64,000 nt of DNA from Bifidobacterium sp. N4G05 (GCF_002742445.1 NZ_NJNQ01000001.1:291969-355968), one strand, 5' to 3'; shown: positions 16,893 through 26,063, counted from the first letter of the stretch. The notes: generated by a model not told the origin, from the letters alone. Numbers and translations are program-made.

Positions 16893-17342
16893 TTGGCAAC
16901 CAAGATTCGTCTGAAGCGCATGGGTAAGAAGTTCTACGCGTTCTACCGCGTGGTGATCATGGATTCCCGTACCAAGCGTGATGGCCGCGCCATCGAAGAG
17001 ATCGGTACCTACAATCCGAACACCCAGCCTTCGACCATCGTTATCGATTCCGAGCGCGCTCAGTACTGGCTCGGCGTTGGCGCTCAGCCGACCGAACAGG
17101 TGCTGCACCTGCTGAAGATCACCGGCGACTGGCAGAAGTTCAAGGGCCTTGAAGGTGCTGAAGGCACTCTGAAGACCGTTGAGGCTGGCCCGGATGCCGC
17201 CGCTCGCGTTGAGGCCGTTGAGGCTCAGGCTCAGAAGCTGAAGGCTGCAAAGTCCGAAGCTGATGCCAAGGCCAAGGCTGAAGCCGAAGCCGCCGCTACC
17301 GAGGAAGCTCCGGCCGAAGAGCCGGCTGCGGAAGCTGAGTGA
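16893..17342 (+). CDS. rpsP: 30S ribosomal protein S16
   Basis: Small-subunit assembly protein. The core [41 protein letters not shown] is typical S16. I place the start at a TTG (16893): AAGGAGAG lies about six bases upstream and translation then begins at the conserved ATKIRLKR; the in-frame ATG at 16812 would add 27 unrelated residues. After about residue 85 there is an Ala/Glu/Lys-rich tail of some 60 residues ([32 protein letters not shown]), so the product (149 residues) is longer than in most bacteria but similar to actinobacterial forms. It begins the rpsP-khpA-rimM cluster. Confidence 0.95.
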   Translation: MATKIRLKRMGKKFYAFYRVVIMDSRTKRDGRAIEEIGTYNPNTQPSTIVIDSERAQYWLGVGAQPTEQVLHLLKITGDWQKFKGLEGAEGTLKTVEAGPDAAARVEAVEAQAQKLKAAKSEADAKAKAEAEAAATEEAPAEEPAAEAE

Positions 17343-17344
17343 TC

Positions 17345-17578
17345 ATGCTCGCCCAGGCTGTGGAACATCTGATTAAGAACATCGTCGATTTCCCCGACGA
17401 TGTTTCAGTGAAGTCCCATGAGAACGCGCGCGGCGAACTCATTCGCGTGCGCGTCAACCCGGAAGACATCGGTCGCGTCATCGGACGCAGCGGACGCACG
17501 GCAAATGCGATTCGCACCGTGGTACAGGCACTGGCCGACCACAAGGTGCGCGTCGACATCATGGACGTGCGCAGGTGA
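17345..17578 (+). CDS. khpA: KH-domain RNA-binding protein KhpA
   Basis: A 77-residue protein made almost entirely of one KH domain, with the GxxG loop in VIGRSGRTANAIRT (about residues 45-58). KhpA proteins bind small and ribosomal RNAs and partner KhpB/Jag in Gram-positive bacteria. The ATG at 17345 follows the rpsP stop by two bases; a GTG at 17339 that overlaps the stop is an alternative. Tight spacing on both sides indicates an operon with rpsP and rimM, so it probably belongs to ribosome biogenesis. Confidence 0.9.
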   Translation: MLAQAVEHLIKNIVDFPDDVSVKSHENARGELIRVRVNPEDIGRVIGRSGRTANAIRTVVQALADHKVRVDIMDVRR

Positions 17579-17587
17579 GATCCTAGC

Positions 17588-18187
17588 GTGGTGCGTGATA
17601 TGCATTCTGACGACCCTCAACAGCCCGAGCTGCTGAGGGTCTGTCGTATCGGGCGTGCGCAGGGACTCAAAGGCGAAGTCACCGTGCAGATCTATACGGA
17701 CGAACCGGAATACCGGTTCGCTCCCGGTGCTGTGTTGTATACGAAAGACGGCGAAGAAGAGTACGTGGTAGAACACTCCCGTACCTTCAAAAACCGTTGG
17801 ATCATCAAGTTCGAAGGCATTGACAACCGCGACCAGTCCGAAGCGGCCAACGGCATTGTGCTGTATGGCGAGGCGGACGATCCGGAAGACATGCTTGAAG
17901 CCGACGAATGGTATCCGAAAGACCTTATTGGCCTTGAGGCGCGACTGGCTGAAAACAATATGCTTGGCCTTGAACCGGGCATGGTGGTAGGCAAAGTCGT
18001 TGACGTGATAGAAGTGGCCCAATGGCTGCTGAAGATTCGTCTCGCCAATCCGGTGAAGGATGCCGACGGCGTTGTGGTTGAGAACAGCGCGCTCGTGCCG
18101 TTTGTGGACGAGCTCGTGCCAGACATCGACCTTGAAGAGGGCTATCTGACCCTCGATCCGCCCGGAGGCCTTATTCCGGGACTGTGA
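17588..18187 (+). CDS. rimM: 16S rRNA processing protein RimM
   Basis: Assembly factor for the 30S head that binds S19. The N-terminal RimM barrel begins LRVCRIGRAQGLKGEVTVQIYTDEPEYRF, and a PRC-barrel domain follows (EWYPKDLIGLEAR...VVGKVVDVIEVAQWLLKIRL...ALVPFVDELVPDIDLEEGYLTLDPPGGL). The 199-residue length is close to normal. The start is a GTG at 17588, ten bases after the khpA stop. A terminator follows directly, so trmD has its own promoter here, unlike the single rpsP-rimM-trmD operon of many bacteria. Confidence 0.95.
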   Translation: MVRDMHSDDPQQPELLRVCRIGRAQGLKGEVTVQIYTDEPEYRFAPGAVLYTKDGEEEYVVEHSRTFKNRWIIKFEGIDNRDQSEAANGIVLYGEADDPEDMLEADEWYPKDLIGLEARLAENNMLGLEPGMVVGKVVDVIEVAQWLLKIRLANPVKDADGVVVENSALVPFVDELVPDIDLEEGYLTLDPPGGLIPGL

Positions 18188-18203
18188 TCGCAATTACTTA
18201 TCA

Positions 18204-18236
18204 GGTGGGCATTGGATTTCCATGCCCACCTTTTGT
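18204..18236 (+). terminator. Terminator between rimM and trmD
   Basis: GGTGGGCAT (18204-18212) pairs with ATGCCCACC (18222-18230) over nine bases and is followed by TTTTGTTTTC. Confidence 0.85.
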
Positions 18237-18277
18237 TTTCTGCTATTTGGCAGACATACCGGTATTCTGGAACCATT

Positions 18278-19207
18278 ATGAAGATTGATATCGTGTCCGT
18301 TTTCCCGGAATATTTCGAAGTGCTGAACCTCAGTCTGCTCGGCAAAGCGCAGGCGAAAGGTCTTGTGGAAGTGACCGCCCATAATTTGCGCGACTGGACG
18401 CACGACGTGCATCATTCCGTCGATGACACTCCAGTTGGCGGTGGCGCAGGCATGGTGATGAAGCCGGAAGTGTGGAGCGAGTGCCTCGACGAGCTGCTGC
18501 AGCTTGAGCCGGCGGTAGTTGAGAATACGAAAAATATTGAGGATTCTGCAGTTTCTTGCGATACTTACGATACGTGCGATTCTGGCAATTCTGCAACTGT
18601 TGCAGTTCCCGCAAAATCCGACGATTCCGAAAAAACGAATATTGCACAATCTTCCGCAGGCCCTGTGTTGATTTTTCCGAATCCTTCCGCCCCACTGTTC
18701 ACACAGCAGGATGCGACGGAATTGAGTCATGCCGATCATCTGCTGTTCGGCTGCGGCCGTTACGAGGGGTATGACGCGCGTATTCCGCAGTATTACCGTG
18801 CGCAAGGCATTGATGTGCGCGAGTATTCGATTGGCGATTATGTGTTGAACGGCGGCGAAGTCGCGGTTTCGGTCATGTTGGAAGCGATCACCCGCTTGCT
18901 GCCTGGTTTTATGGGCAATGCCGCTTCGATTGTTGAGGAATCGTATACGGGCGATAATGCGCTGTTGGAGCATCGTCAGTACACGAAACCTGCCGAATGG
19001 CGTGGCATCAAGGTTCCGGATGTGCTTCTTTCCGGCAATCATGCGAAAGTTAATCGTTTCCGCCGCGATGAGGCGCTCCAGAAAACCGACGAGTTACGTC
19101 CAGATCTGATCGAAGCACTGGATTGCACCAAGCTTGACAAAGCCGATCGCAAGACGTTGATGGCGCTCGGCTGGGAGGTTTCCTCCGCCCACCCGCGCAA
19201 ACGCTAG
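18278..19207 (+). CDS. trmD: tRNA (guanine-N1-)-methyltransferase with an internal insert
   Basis: Methylates G37 of tRNAs that read CNN codons, preventing frameshifts. The SPOUT knot motifs are present: PVGGGAGMVMKP (52-63), LLFGCGRYEGYDARI (155-169) and YSIGDYVLNGGEVAV. Residues about 82-128 are a low-complexity insert rich in Ser, Asp, Cys and Thr (SCDTYDTCDSGNSATVAV) between the first two motifs, so the protein has 309 residues rather than about 245. Outside the insert the enzyme looks intact. The ATG at 18278 was chosen because the conserved MKIDIVSVFPEYF starts there; the ribosome site is weak. Confidence 0.95.
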   Translation: MKIDIVSVFPEYFEVLNLSLLGKAQAKGLVEVTAHNLRDWTHDVHHSVDDTPVGGGAGMVMKPEVWSECLDELLQLEPAVVENTKNIEDSAVSCDTYDTCDSGNSATVAVPAKSDDSEKTNIAQSSAGPVLIFPNPSAPLFTQQDATELSHADHLLFGCGRYEGYDARIPQYYRAQGIDVREYSIGDYVLNGGEVAVSVMLEAITRLLPGFMGNAASIVEESYTGDNALLEHRQYTKPAEWRGIKVPDVLLSGNHAKVNRFRRDEALQKTDELRPDLIEALDCTKLDKADRKTLMALGWEVSSAHPRKR

Positions 19208-19255
19208 CTTTCAAACGTTTGTTTTACGCGGAATGATCACAAGTTTTTCTTGCGA

Positions 19256-19858
19256 TCAGTGCTGACCTTTATCGGAGATTGGCTCGCTGGGTTCAATGTA
19301 GTAGACGGCGGTTTCGCCATAGTCGCGCCGATCGGTGATTTCCCAGTTTGCGGGGGCCGCGGGAGCTTCGGAACGGGTGGATCGTTCCAGCATGATCACC
19401 GTGTTGCTGGAGGTCAGTTCACGGCTGGCAAGATCGGCGAGCAGCTGGTTGCAATCATTCGTTTCGAAGGCGTACGGCGGGTCGATGAACACCATGTCGA
19501 ACGGTTCAACGGCCGAAGCCGAAGACGCGTATTTTTCCGCGCGGGCCTTCACCACGCGGGCGCTCATGCCATGTTCCCACGAACGGTTATGCTTCAACGC
19601 GGTCAGCGTCTGCGCGATCAATGCGGCCGCCGGAGCGGAGGATTCCACCGCCACCAGCTCTCGCGCGCCACGGCTCAATGCTTCGATGCCCAAAGCGCCG
19701 GTTCCTGCAAACAAATCGAGCACGCGGGCATCGTCCAGCACTCCCCACGAATCAAGGTGCGAGAAAATCGCCTCTTTGGTGCGATCTGTAGTAGGTCGGG
19801 TACCCGACTTCGGCGTGGTCAATGCCACACCTTTGAATCGTCCTGAAATTACGCGCAT
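19256..19858 (-). CDS. rsmD: 16S rRNA (guanine-966-N2)-methyltransferase
   Basis: A class I methyltransferase of about 200 residues. The N-terminal MRVISGRFKGVALTTPKSGTRPTTDRTKEAIFSHL is characteristic of RsmD, followed by the SAM-binding LDLFAGTGALGIEALSRGA and the catalytic FIDPPY motif that marks N2/N6 amino-methylation. The ATG at 19858 is preferred; a GTG two codons upstream is possible. It lies downstream of recG on the same strand, and the pairing recG-rsmD is common. Cotranscription is likely. Confidence 0.93.
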   Translation of the reverse strand: MRVISGRFKGVALTTPKSGTRPTTDRTKEAIFSHLDSWGVLDDARVLDLFAGTGALGIEALSRGARELVAVESSAPAAALIAQTLTALKHNRSWEHGMSARVVKARAEKYASSASAVEPFDMVFIDPPYAFETNDCNQLLADLASRELTSSNTVIMLERSTRSEAPAAPANWEITDRRDYGETAVYYIEPSEPISDKGQH

Positions 19859-19920
19859 ACGCACTACTCTAGCGTGGCGGGCTTAATTTTGGCGCGCCCG
19901 GCTCTTTTAGACGCGCCAAA

Positions 19921-22659
19921 CTAATTGCTGGTCAGGAACATTTCGTTTCCGCGTGTGAAATCCAATACCGCTCCAGCCAGCTGCAAAAATCCAAGCAAAT
20001 CGGGATCGGCTGCAACAAGCTGCGTGGCCTCGGTCCGTGCCTGTTCGATGATTTTCACATCCTTGACCACACGCAGCAGCTTCAATCCCGTTTTTCCGCC
20101 GGATTGCGTATCTCCGAGCACGTCGCCGGCTCCACGGAATTCCAAATCGGCCTGTGCGATTTCGGCACCATCCAACGTGCCCTGAATCACGTCAAGACGG
20201 CGGGCGGCATCACTGTCCGCAGGCGCACGCGAAATCAGGAAAGCCCCCGAATCAGTGCCGCCACGGCCAACGCGCCCTCGCAACTGGTGCAATTGCGAAA
20301 GTCCGTACCGATCTGCGTCGAAAATCACGATGCAACTGGCTTTCGCCACGTCCACGCCGACCTCGATTACCGTGGTCGCTACCAGAATCGGCGTTATGCC
20401 GGCTTCAAAATCGGCCATAACCTGCGATTTTGTGGTGTCATCGTCGCGCCCGGTCAATGTTGCGAAGCGAATGCCTTTGAATTGCGGCAACGATTGCAGA
20501 CGCTCCACGATTTCTGCGACGGAATGCAACGGGGGGCGTTGCGCACGCTGGTCGTCGTCTTCGCCAAGATCGTATGCCTCGTCAAAGGTAGGAACCGGCG
20601 AGCCTGCGGTTTTCGAATCCGAAGCAGCCGACGCCGCCAACGAGTCGTCCGCATTTTCGGAATCATCGTCGATGCGCGGGCAGACCACGTAGGCGCGTTC
20701 CCCCGCGTCAATGCGTTTACGGATCAGGGCGAACATTTCGCCCATCAGCGACGCATTGCTTTCCGGCACCACGAATGTGCGAATTGGCTTGCGGCCGCCA
20801 GGAAGTTCGGTCAGCGCGGAAATATCAAGATCGCCGAACCAGGTCATGGCTGCGGTGCGCGGAATCGGCGTGGCCGTCATGACCAGCAGATGCGGAGCAG
20901 TAGACCCCTTGGAATTCAACGATTCGCGTTGCTCCACACCGAAGCGATGCTGTTCGTCAATTACCGCCAGTGTGAGGTTCGGTGCCTGGAAACTCTTGGA
21001 AAATGCGGCGTGCGTCGCCACAACGATACATGGCATGCCTGATGCGGCTGCGGCGAGTACGCGGCGACGTTCGGCAAGTCGCATGCCTCCCGTAAGAAGA
21101 AATACGGGAATTTCCCCATCTTTCGTGCCGAATATATCGTTCCCTTTGCTTGGAATACCCGTTTTTTGCGCATTGGAAATATGCGATTGCTCACTTCGCA
21201 ATGTAATCAAATCGTCGTTATTCGAGTTATCCACATTGGAAATTTCGGCTATGTCAAGCAGGTCGACGAGTTGTGCACCTTTATCCACAGCATTATTGTT
21301 GATAGTTTGTTGTGTGGATTCCCCAGTTTGTTGGATTGCTGACACTTGAGTTGGCGCCGTATTTTCCCGGATTTCGGAAGCCGTTTTACCGTCCGCATTC
21401 GCCAATTTCGCCACCATTTTGGAAATGCTCGCATAATGCTGTTCGGCAAGAACCTGCGTTGGCGTTACAAGCACGGTCTGCCCGCCCGATCCCACAGCCT
21501 GCATCATGGCTGCGACCGCGACCACGGTTTTGCCGGATCCAACCTCGCCTTGCAGCAATCGTCGCATAGGGTAGTCGCGCGTCATATCGGCGGAAATATC
21601 GGCAATAACCTGCCTTTGACCGCTCGTCAGAGCAAACGGCAGCGAGGCAATGAAATCGTCTTTCAATTGCGTTACGGAACATGCGTTCGCCTTGTTTTTG
21701 CGTGATGCGTCGCGTGATTTGACGAGCGCGGTCTGGCAGATCAGCGCTTCCTCGTATCGCAACGTTTGCAGGGCGTTGTCGAAATTCTTGCGATCGACCG
21801 GATCATGAATCGCCATGAATGCTTCAGCGCGATGCATAAGCCCATATTCCTCGCGAAAATCTTCCGGAATGATGTCGGGAATAGCGACGGACAACGATTT
21901 AATCTGCACTTCACGATTTATTTGAGGAGCGTCACACCCCCCTTCTTGCGCGATATTATCTGAGGAATTACTTGCCGTTTGCGCCGCCAAATATTCGCTT
22001 CCACGCAACGCATCCATGTATTTCAATACCGATTCGTGAATATGTTCGCTGGAAATCCTGGAATTCGCGTGATATACCGGTCGCGGACGGCAGACTCGTT
22101 TCAATGCTTCATCAACCGTTTGCGCATCGTATTTCAGATTGCCAAGCGGTGGATTTGCAGGATCGCTGAAACCGTCATTCCATTCCCCGCTTTCTGCCTG
22201 CGATTGCACGGGATTGATGGTAAGCAGGTCGGGATGCGTGAATTGCAAACGATTGTCATACACGCTTGGCTCGCCTGCGACGACCAGCAGCGCTCCCGTG
22301 TGCAATTTGCGCTGCACCCAATCGACATACGATTTGCGATATGAGAAGAAAACCAGCGACGCCAACGATTTTGGGGTGTTGCGACGGGCTGCGAAATCGT
22401 CGTCGGTGACTGTTGCGATCAGGCGGAAGCCACGACGAGCCATGGGGAAAACACGCGTTTCGAGCACGTGCGCGGCGAATGCCATTTTCTCCCCGATTTT
22501 CGCCTCGTGCAGTGCGCGTGCTGGAACGGGGTCGGTTACGCGGAACGGATAGTAGGTCAGGGCGTCGCCTACGGACACCACGCCAAGCGATTTCAGCGCA
22601 CCAACTCTGCGGCGGTTGCTTTCGATTGATGAAATCGGCGTTTCCAGTGTGGTGCTCAT
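19921..22659 (-). CDS. recG: ATP-dependent DNA helicase RecG with large inserts
   Basis: Branch-migrating helicase for stalled forks and recombination intermediates. The wedge/OB domain covers residues 1-300. Helicase motifs follow: LLQGEVGSGKT (Walker A), DEQHRFG (motif II), VMTATPIPRT (III) and the C-terminal QLRGRVGRGG. At 912 residues it is some 200 longer than typical. Two inserts account for this: a polar Asn/Gln/Thr/Ser-rich block between motif Ia and the LTGG segment (about 425-515), and an acidic Ser/Ala block after VVCPRID (about 665-715). The first insert is visibly AT-rich, unlike its surroundings. All catalytic motifs are intact, so it is probably functional. Confidence 0.94.
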   Translation of the reverse strand: MSTTLETPISSIESNRRRVGALKSLGVVSVGDALTYYPFRVTDPVPARALHEAKIGEKMAFAAHVLETRVFPMARRGFRLIATVTDDDFAARRNTPKSLASLVFFSYRKSYVDWVQRKLHTGALLVVAGEPSVYDNRLQFTHPDLLTINPVQSQAESGEWNDGFSDPANPPLGNLKYDAQTVDEALKRVCRPRPVYHANSRISSEHIHESVLKYMDALRGSEYLAAQTASNSSDNIAQEGGCDAPQINREVQIKSLSVAIPDIIPEDFREEYGLMHRAEAFMAIHDPVDRKNFDNALQTLRYEEALICQTALVKSRDASRKNKANACSVTQLKDDFIASLPFALTSGQRQVIADISADMTRDYPMRRLLQGEVGSGKTVVAVAAMMQAVGSGGQTVLVTPTQVLAEQHYASISKMVAKLANADGKTASEIRENTAPTQVSAIQQTGESTQQTINNNAVDKGAQLVDLLDIAEISNVDNSNNDDLITLRSEQSHISNAQKTGIPSKGNDIFGTKDGEIPVFLLTGGMRLAERRRVLAAAASGMPCIVVATHAAFSKSFQAPNLTLAVIDEQHRFGVEQRESLNSKGSTAPHLLVMTATPIPRTAAMTWFGDLDISALTELPGGRKPIRTFVVPESNASLMGEMFALIRKRIDAGERAYVVCPRIDDDSENADDSLAASAASDSKTAGSPVPTFDEAYDLGEDDDQRAQRPPLHSVAEIVERLQSLPQFKGIRFATLTGRDDDTTKSQVMADFEAGITPILVATTVIEVGVDVAKASCIVIFDADRYGLSQLHQLRGRVGRGGTDSGAFLISRAPADSDAARRLDVIQGTLDGAEIAQADLEFRGAGDVLGDTQSGGKTGLKLLRVVKDVKIIEQARTEATQLVAADPDLLGFLQLAGAVLDFTRGNEMFLTSN

Positions 22660-22710
22660 AATGCACCATTCTCCCCAGTTATGCCGACAGATGCGGCTTC
22701 AGCGAGCAAA

Positions 22711-22960
22711 ATTCCCCACTCACTGGAACAATCCGGATGCTCACAAGCCCTTCAACGGGCAAAATCCTCCACCCACTGGAACAATCACCCCGCAAACAAG
22801 CCACTCAACGACCCAAAACGTCCACCCACTGGAGAAATCCGGACGCAACACAGCCTTCCAACGGGAAGATTGTTCCACCCACTGGAAGAATCGGTACGCT
22901 CAGATCCCCACCAACGCCCCAAAACCTCCACCCACTGGAACAATCCGGACGCTCAAGACC
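22711..22960. repeat. 53-bp repeat array, five copies (recG-rpmB gap)
   Basis: The core word CACTGGAA or a one- or two-base variant starts at 22721, 22774, 22827, 22880 and 22933, an exact 53-base step. Each copy reads roughly TCCACCCACTGGAACAATC with about 30 less conserved bases between, in which CAACG and CCAAAA words recur. It lies between divergently spaced recG (start 22659) and the rpmB terminator. No ORF here is convincing. Confidence 0.85.
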
Positions 22961-22975
22961 TGGGCGCATAAAGCA

Positions 22976-23007
22976 AAACCCCGGCGACCAGTGGTCTACC
23001 GGGGTTT
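22976..23007 (-). terminator. Rho-independent terminator of rpmB
   Basis: AAACCCCGG (22976-22984) and CCGGGGTTT (22999-23007) form the stem. On the minus strand the stem is followed by TTGCTTTATG. It sits 20 bases after the rpmB stop. Confidence 0.8.
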
Positions 23008-23026
23008 CAAGCTGTTATTTCGCGAT

Positions 23027-23221
23027 TCACGCTTCAACGCGCTGAACCTTGCCAGCCTTGATGCACTTGACGCAAACGCGAACGCGAACGTTCTCGCCGT
23101 CGATGGTGGTGCGAACCGGCTGCAGGTTCGGGCGGAAGGTGCGCTTATTGCGAATATGTGAGTGCGAAACGGTGAAACCGGTCTGCGGTCCCTTGCCGCA
23201 CACTGCGCAACGAGCTGCCAT
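23027..23221 (-). CDS. rpmB: 50S ribosomal protein L28
   Basis: A 64-residue large-subunit protein. [37 protein letters not shown] is the L28 signature. CAVC near the N-terminus and CVKC near the C-terminus make a four-cysteine zinc-binding C+ form, as with the L32 in this window. The start at 23221 has AGGGAGTCC upstream; the frame extends to 23311 without support. It is transcribed on its own, away from the MFS gene. Confidence 0.96.
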   Translation of the reverse strand: MAARCAVCGKGPQTGFTVSHSHIRNKRTFRPNLQPVRTTIDGENVRVRVCVKCIKAGKVQRVEA

Positions 23222-23548
23222 AATGGACTCCCTATAAATTACTATTGACTTGCAAGTCTGCGCATTCGACACCATGCAACTGAATGCACGGCAGAACACA
23301 CAACTTCTCAACTATACAACCAGCCCCAGCCAATCGCAAACCAGACCGCAGACATGTGGATAGAAATCGCCTCGGATTCCCCGGAATCATGGTGCTTGTT
23401 CAAAATAGCTGAACAACAACCACACATCAGTCACAATGTTCATACATTGTTCATGCGTAACGGCAGAGCGCTCCCCTTACGCCCATTTAAGATGAACTGT
23501 AGTGTATACAATAGTGAATTGACGGTTTATTCGAAAGAGTCAACAATC
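23222..23548. promoter_or_regulatory. Divergent promoter region of rpmB and the MFS gene
   Basis: No gene is supported here. An 11-base direct repeat stands out: ACAATGTTCAT at 23433-23443 and ACATTGTTCAT at 23444-23454, back to back, a step of 11 bases (about one helical turn). It lies about 95 bases before the MFS start and is a reasonable operator candidate. Confidence 0.4.
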
Positions 23549-24886
23549 ATGTCTGAACGCGCAACCGCGCCCATAACTGCGCCCGCCGCAACTTCCGCGC
23601 CCACAACGTCTGCAACATCTGCAGAAAATCTGCCAGAACCCAACGAAAAACTCACCACACGCGAAAAAAAGTGGATCGTCTACGATGTCGGCAATTCCGC
23701 ATTCGTAATGCTATCGACCGCCGTCGTGCCAATCTACGCGAACTCGCTGCTGCAGTCCGCCGGCCAATCGAATATCGTGTCGACATGGGGGTACGCGCAA
23801 ACCATCGCATCGCTGATCATCGCGGTGATGATGCCTGTGCTCGGATCCATGGCCGACGTGCAGGGCATGAAGGTAAAGTTCTTCACCGGATTCTTCCTGA
23901 CGGGCGTGGTCGCCTGCTGTGCGATGGCGCTGCCGCTCAGCTGGCTCGTTTTCTTGGTGGTGTGCATTCTCGCCACGGTCGGACTGAACGGTTCGCTCAC
24001 GTTCTACGATTCCATGCTGGTCGATATCACGTCGAATGAGCGTATGGACCGCGTGTCCTCGCATGGTTTCGCATGGGGCTATATTGGCTCCACGATTCCG
24101 TTCATTGCCTGCATCGCGCTGATTTTCGGCGGTCCGTCGTTGTTCGGATGGTCCACGGTGGCATGCACGCGCGCTTCGTTCGTAATCACCGCATTGTGGT
24201 GGGTTGCGTTCACCATTCCGCTGCTCACCAGCTATAAGCAGGTGCATTACCGCGCTACCGCGAACCAGGCCGGCAAGGCGATTCGCGGCACATTCCACGA
24301 ACTTCGCACCACGTTCCGCGCGATCCGTCGCAACAAGCCGCTGTGGATGTTCATGATCGCGTTCTTCTTCTATATCGACGCGGTGAACACGGTGATTTCC
24401 ATGAGCACCTCATACGGTACGCAGTTGGGCATCGACTCCACGCATCTGGTAATGGCACTGCTGGTCACGCAGTTCGTGGCATTCCCGAGCGCGATCGCGT
24501 ACGGTAAGCTGGCTGGGCGTTTTGGCGCAAAAACCATGATCACCACCGCCGTGATCGCTTATATCTGCATTGTGCTGTTTGCCGCGTTCTTCTTGCGTTC
24601 CGCTACGGAATTCTGGATTCTTGCGATTCTTGTCGGCTTGTTCCAAGGTGGCATCCAGGCGTTGTCTCGCTCGTATTATGGCAAGATCATTCCAAAGAAT
24701 CGTGCCAACGAATATTACGGTTTCTACGATATTTTCGGCAAGACCGCCTCGATCATCGGCACCTTCCTGGTGGCCACCACCACGTCCCTGACCGGCAACG
24801 CTTCGTTCGGCGTGCTGTCCATCGCCGTCCTGCTCGTTGTGGCGCTCGTTTTCCTGCTCCTGCAAAAGGACCCGACGCGGGAGTGA
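23549..24886 (+). CDS. MFS transporter, UMF1/Atg22-like
   Basis: A 445-residue integral membrane protein with about 12 hydrophobic segments. After a polar N-terminus of 40 residues rich in Thr, Ala and Pro, REKKWIVYDVGNSAFVMLSTAVVPIY matches the start of the UMF1 (Atg22-like, vacuolar amino-acid effluxer) MFS family. GSMADVQGMKVKFF and QALSRSYYGKIIPKNRANEYYGFYDIFGKTASIIGTF are its conserved loops. The substrate is unknown; amino acids or peptides are possible by analogy. The start at 23549 was chosen by family alignment, not by a strong ribosome site. A decayed second copy of its 3' end lies at 27063-27215. Confidence 0.87.
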   Translation: MSERATAPITAPAATSAPTTSATSAENLPEPNEKLTTREKKWIVYDVGNSAFVMLSTAVVPIYANSLLQSAGQSNIVSTWGYAQTIASLIIAVMMPVLGSMADVQGMKVKFFTGFFLTGVVACCAMALPLSWLVFLVVCILATVGLNGSLTFYDSMLVDITSNERMDRVSSHGFAWGYIGSTIPFIACIALIFGGPSLFGWSTVACTRASFVITALWWVAFTIPLLTSYKQVHYRATANQAGKAIRGTFHELRTTFRAIRRNKPLWMFMIAFFFYIDAVNTVISMSTSYGTQLGIDSTHLVMALLVTQFVAFPSAIAYGKLAGRFGAKTMITTAVIAYICIVLFAAFFLRSATEFWILAILVGLFQGGIQALSRSYYGKIIPKNRANEYYGFYDIFGKTASIIGTFLVATTTSLTGNASFGVLSIAVLLVVALVFLLLQKDPTRE

Positions 24887-24974
24887 TTTGCCGGCCCTCG
24901 GCAACTCTGCGCCGCGGGCGACATCTCGCAACCCCTGCAACGGGCCCTAATAGCAATGGACCATCGCCACTTGA

Positions 24975-26063
24975 TCACTTACGCTCGCGATAATCCTTGA
25001 TCAGCTGAATGGCGACGGCCGCAACGCCGCACAGCACACCGCCAATCGGCCACGGCAGCCAGAACATCGCCCCGTCCGCGGCGCTCGACCCGACGGCCGA
25101 CCAATCGCCGCGCAATGCCGCAGGGTTCAAAAACAGCAGGCACAAGCCAGTCGCCGTGGCTATCAGCATAATGATGCCGCACACCGCGCCGGTCAGTCTG
25201 GCATAGAAATCCTGTTCGCCCGCATGCTCCTTGCGGTCGTCCTCGGCCGCTTTGTTGTATGCGTTGATATTGAGCAGACTGTATCTCATGCCGCAGTAGA
25301 CAAACCCGAAAACACCGGGCGCACAGAGCAGCAGAAAAATTGCGTTGGGCCAGCCATCGGAGACGCCGAGCATGTCATCGGCATACACCGTCACCGCAAT
25401 GCCAATCAGAATAGCCGAGATGCCACCGACGATGCCGATTACCAGCAGCCGCAATTCTCGGCTGCGGTCCTCCCCGGTGTAGAAATCTTCTACGTATGGG
25501 TGACGCCGTTTGAAGTCAATACGCGACAGACCTCCTGGAATCAGCATCGCCAGCCCCGCAATCACACCCACACAGACGCACAGAAACGTCAGAAAATCGT
25601 TGAGCGGCGTCGCTCCGAGAATGGAATTGCTGGAATCGAACAGGTTGCCGATGCCAACCCCGGCGACAATCGCAGCAACACCGCCGGCAATCAGCAGCGC
25701 GAATCGGCGGCGATGTTCATCGTAGCCAGTGATATCCTGCGCAAGCTCCGCGATAGGAGCGATTATGCCCGCCGTTTTGGAAGAAGCGGCTAAAGGCGAT
25801 GCCGTCTCAGCCGAGGGGTCAACATTCGACGAACCGGCCGCAGAAGCCGACGCGGCAGGCCGACTCACATCGCCAAGTACCAGATCATCAAGCGTGCAGC
25901 CGAACAGGTCGCAGATCATAAGCAGCTTGTCCATCTCGGGATAGGCCTTTTCGGATTCCCATTTCGAAATGGCCTGACGCGAGACGCCAAGCAACATGGC
26001 CAATCGTTCCTGGGTCAGGTTGCGTTGCGCACGTAGGTACTGCAGGTTAGCGCGAAAACTCAT
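24975..26063 (-). CDS. XRE-family HTH protein with membrane domain
   Basis: A 362-residue protein. Residues 1-60 are an HTH (LQYLRAQRNLTQERLAMLLGVSRQAISKWESEKAYPEMDKLLMICDLFGCTLDDLV), typical of Gram-positive membrane-linked HTH proteins. An Ala/Ser linker follows, then six or so hydrophobic segments from about residue 120 to 355. This layout suggests a one-component regulator whose membrane part senses the envelope or a ligand; the target genes are unknown. It is convergent with the MFS gene. There is no strong terminator between them. Confidence 0.82.
   Translation of the reverse strand: MSFRANLQYLRAQRNLTQERLAMLLGVSRQAISKWESEKAYPEMDKLLMICDLFGCTLDDLVLGDVSRPAASASAAGSSNVDPSAETASPLAASSKTAGIIAPIAELAQDITGYDEHRRRFALLIAGGVAAIVAGVGIGNLFDSSNSILGATPLNDFLTFLCVCVGVIAGLAMLIPGGLSRIDFKRRHPYVEDFYTGEDRSRELRLLVIGIVGGISAILIGIAVTVYADDMLGVSDGWPNAIFLLLCAPGVFGFVYCGMRYSLLNINAYNKAAEDDRKEHAGEQDFYARLTGAVCGIIMLIATATGLCLLFLNPAALRGDWSAVGSSAADGAMFWLPWPIGGVLCGVAAVAIQLIKDYRERK

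Noticed and set aside
22711-22960. CRISPR array
   Set aside because: The repeats are short (about 20 bases), degenerate, and the intervals are also similar to each other; there are no cas genes. The same holds for the other 51- and 53-bp arrays.
24887-24974. Terminator between the MFS and HTH-membrane genes
   Set aside because: Only GC-rich short repeats are seen; no stem with a T run could be drawn on either strand.
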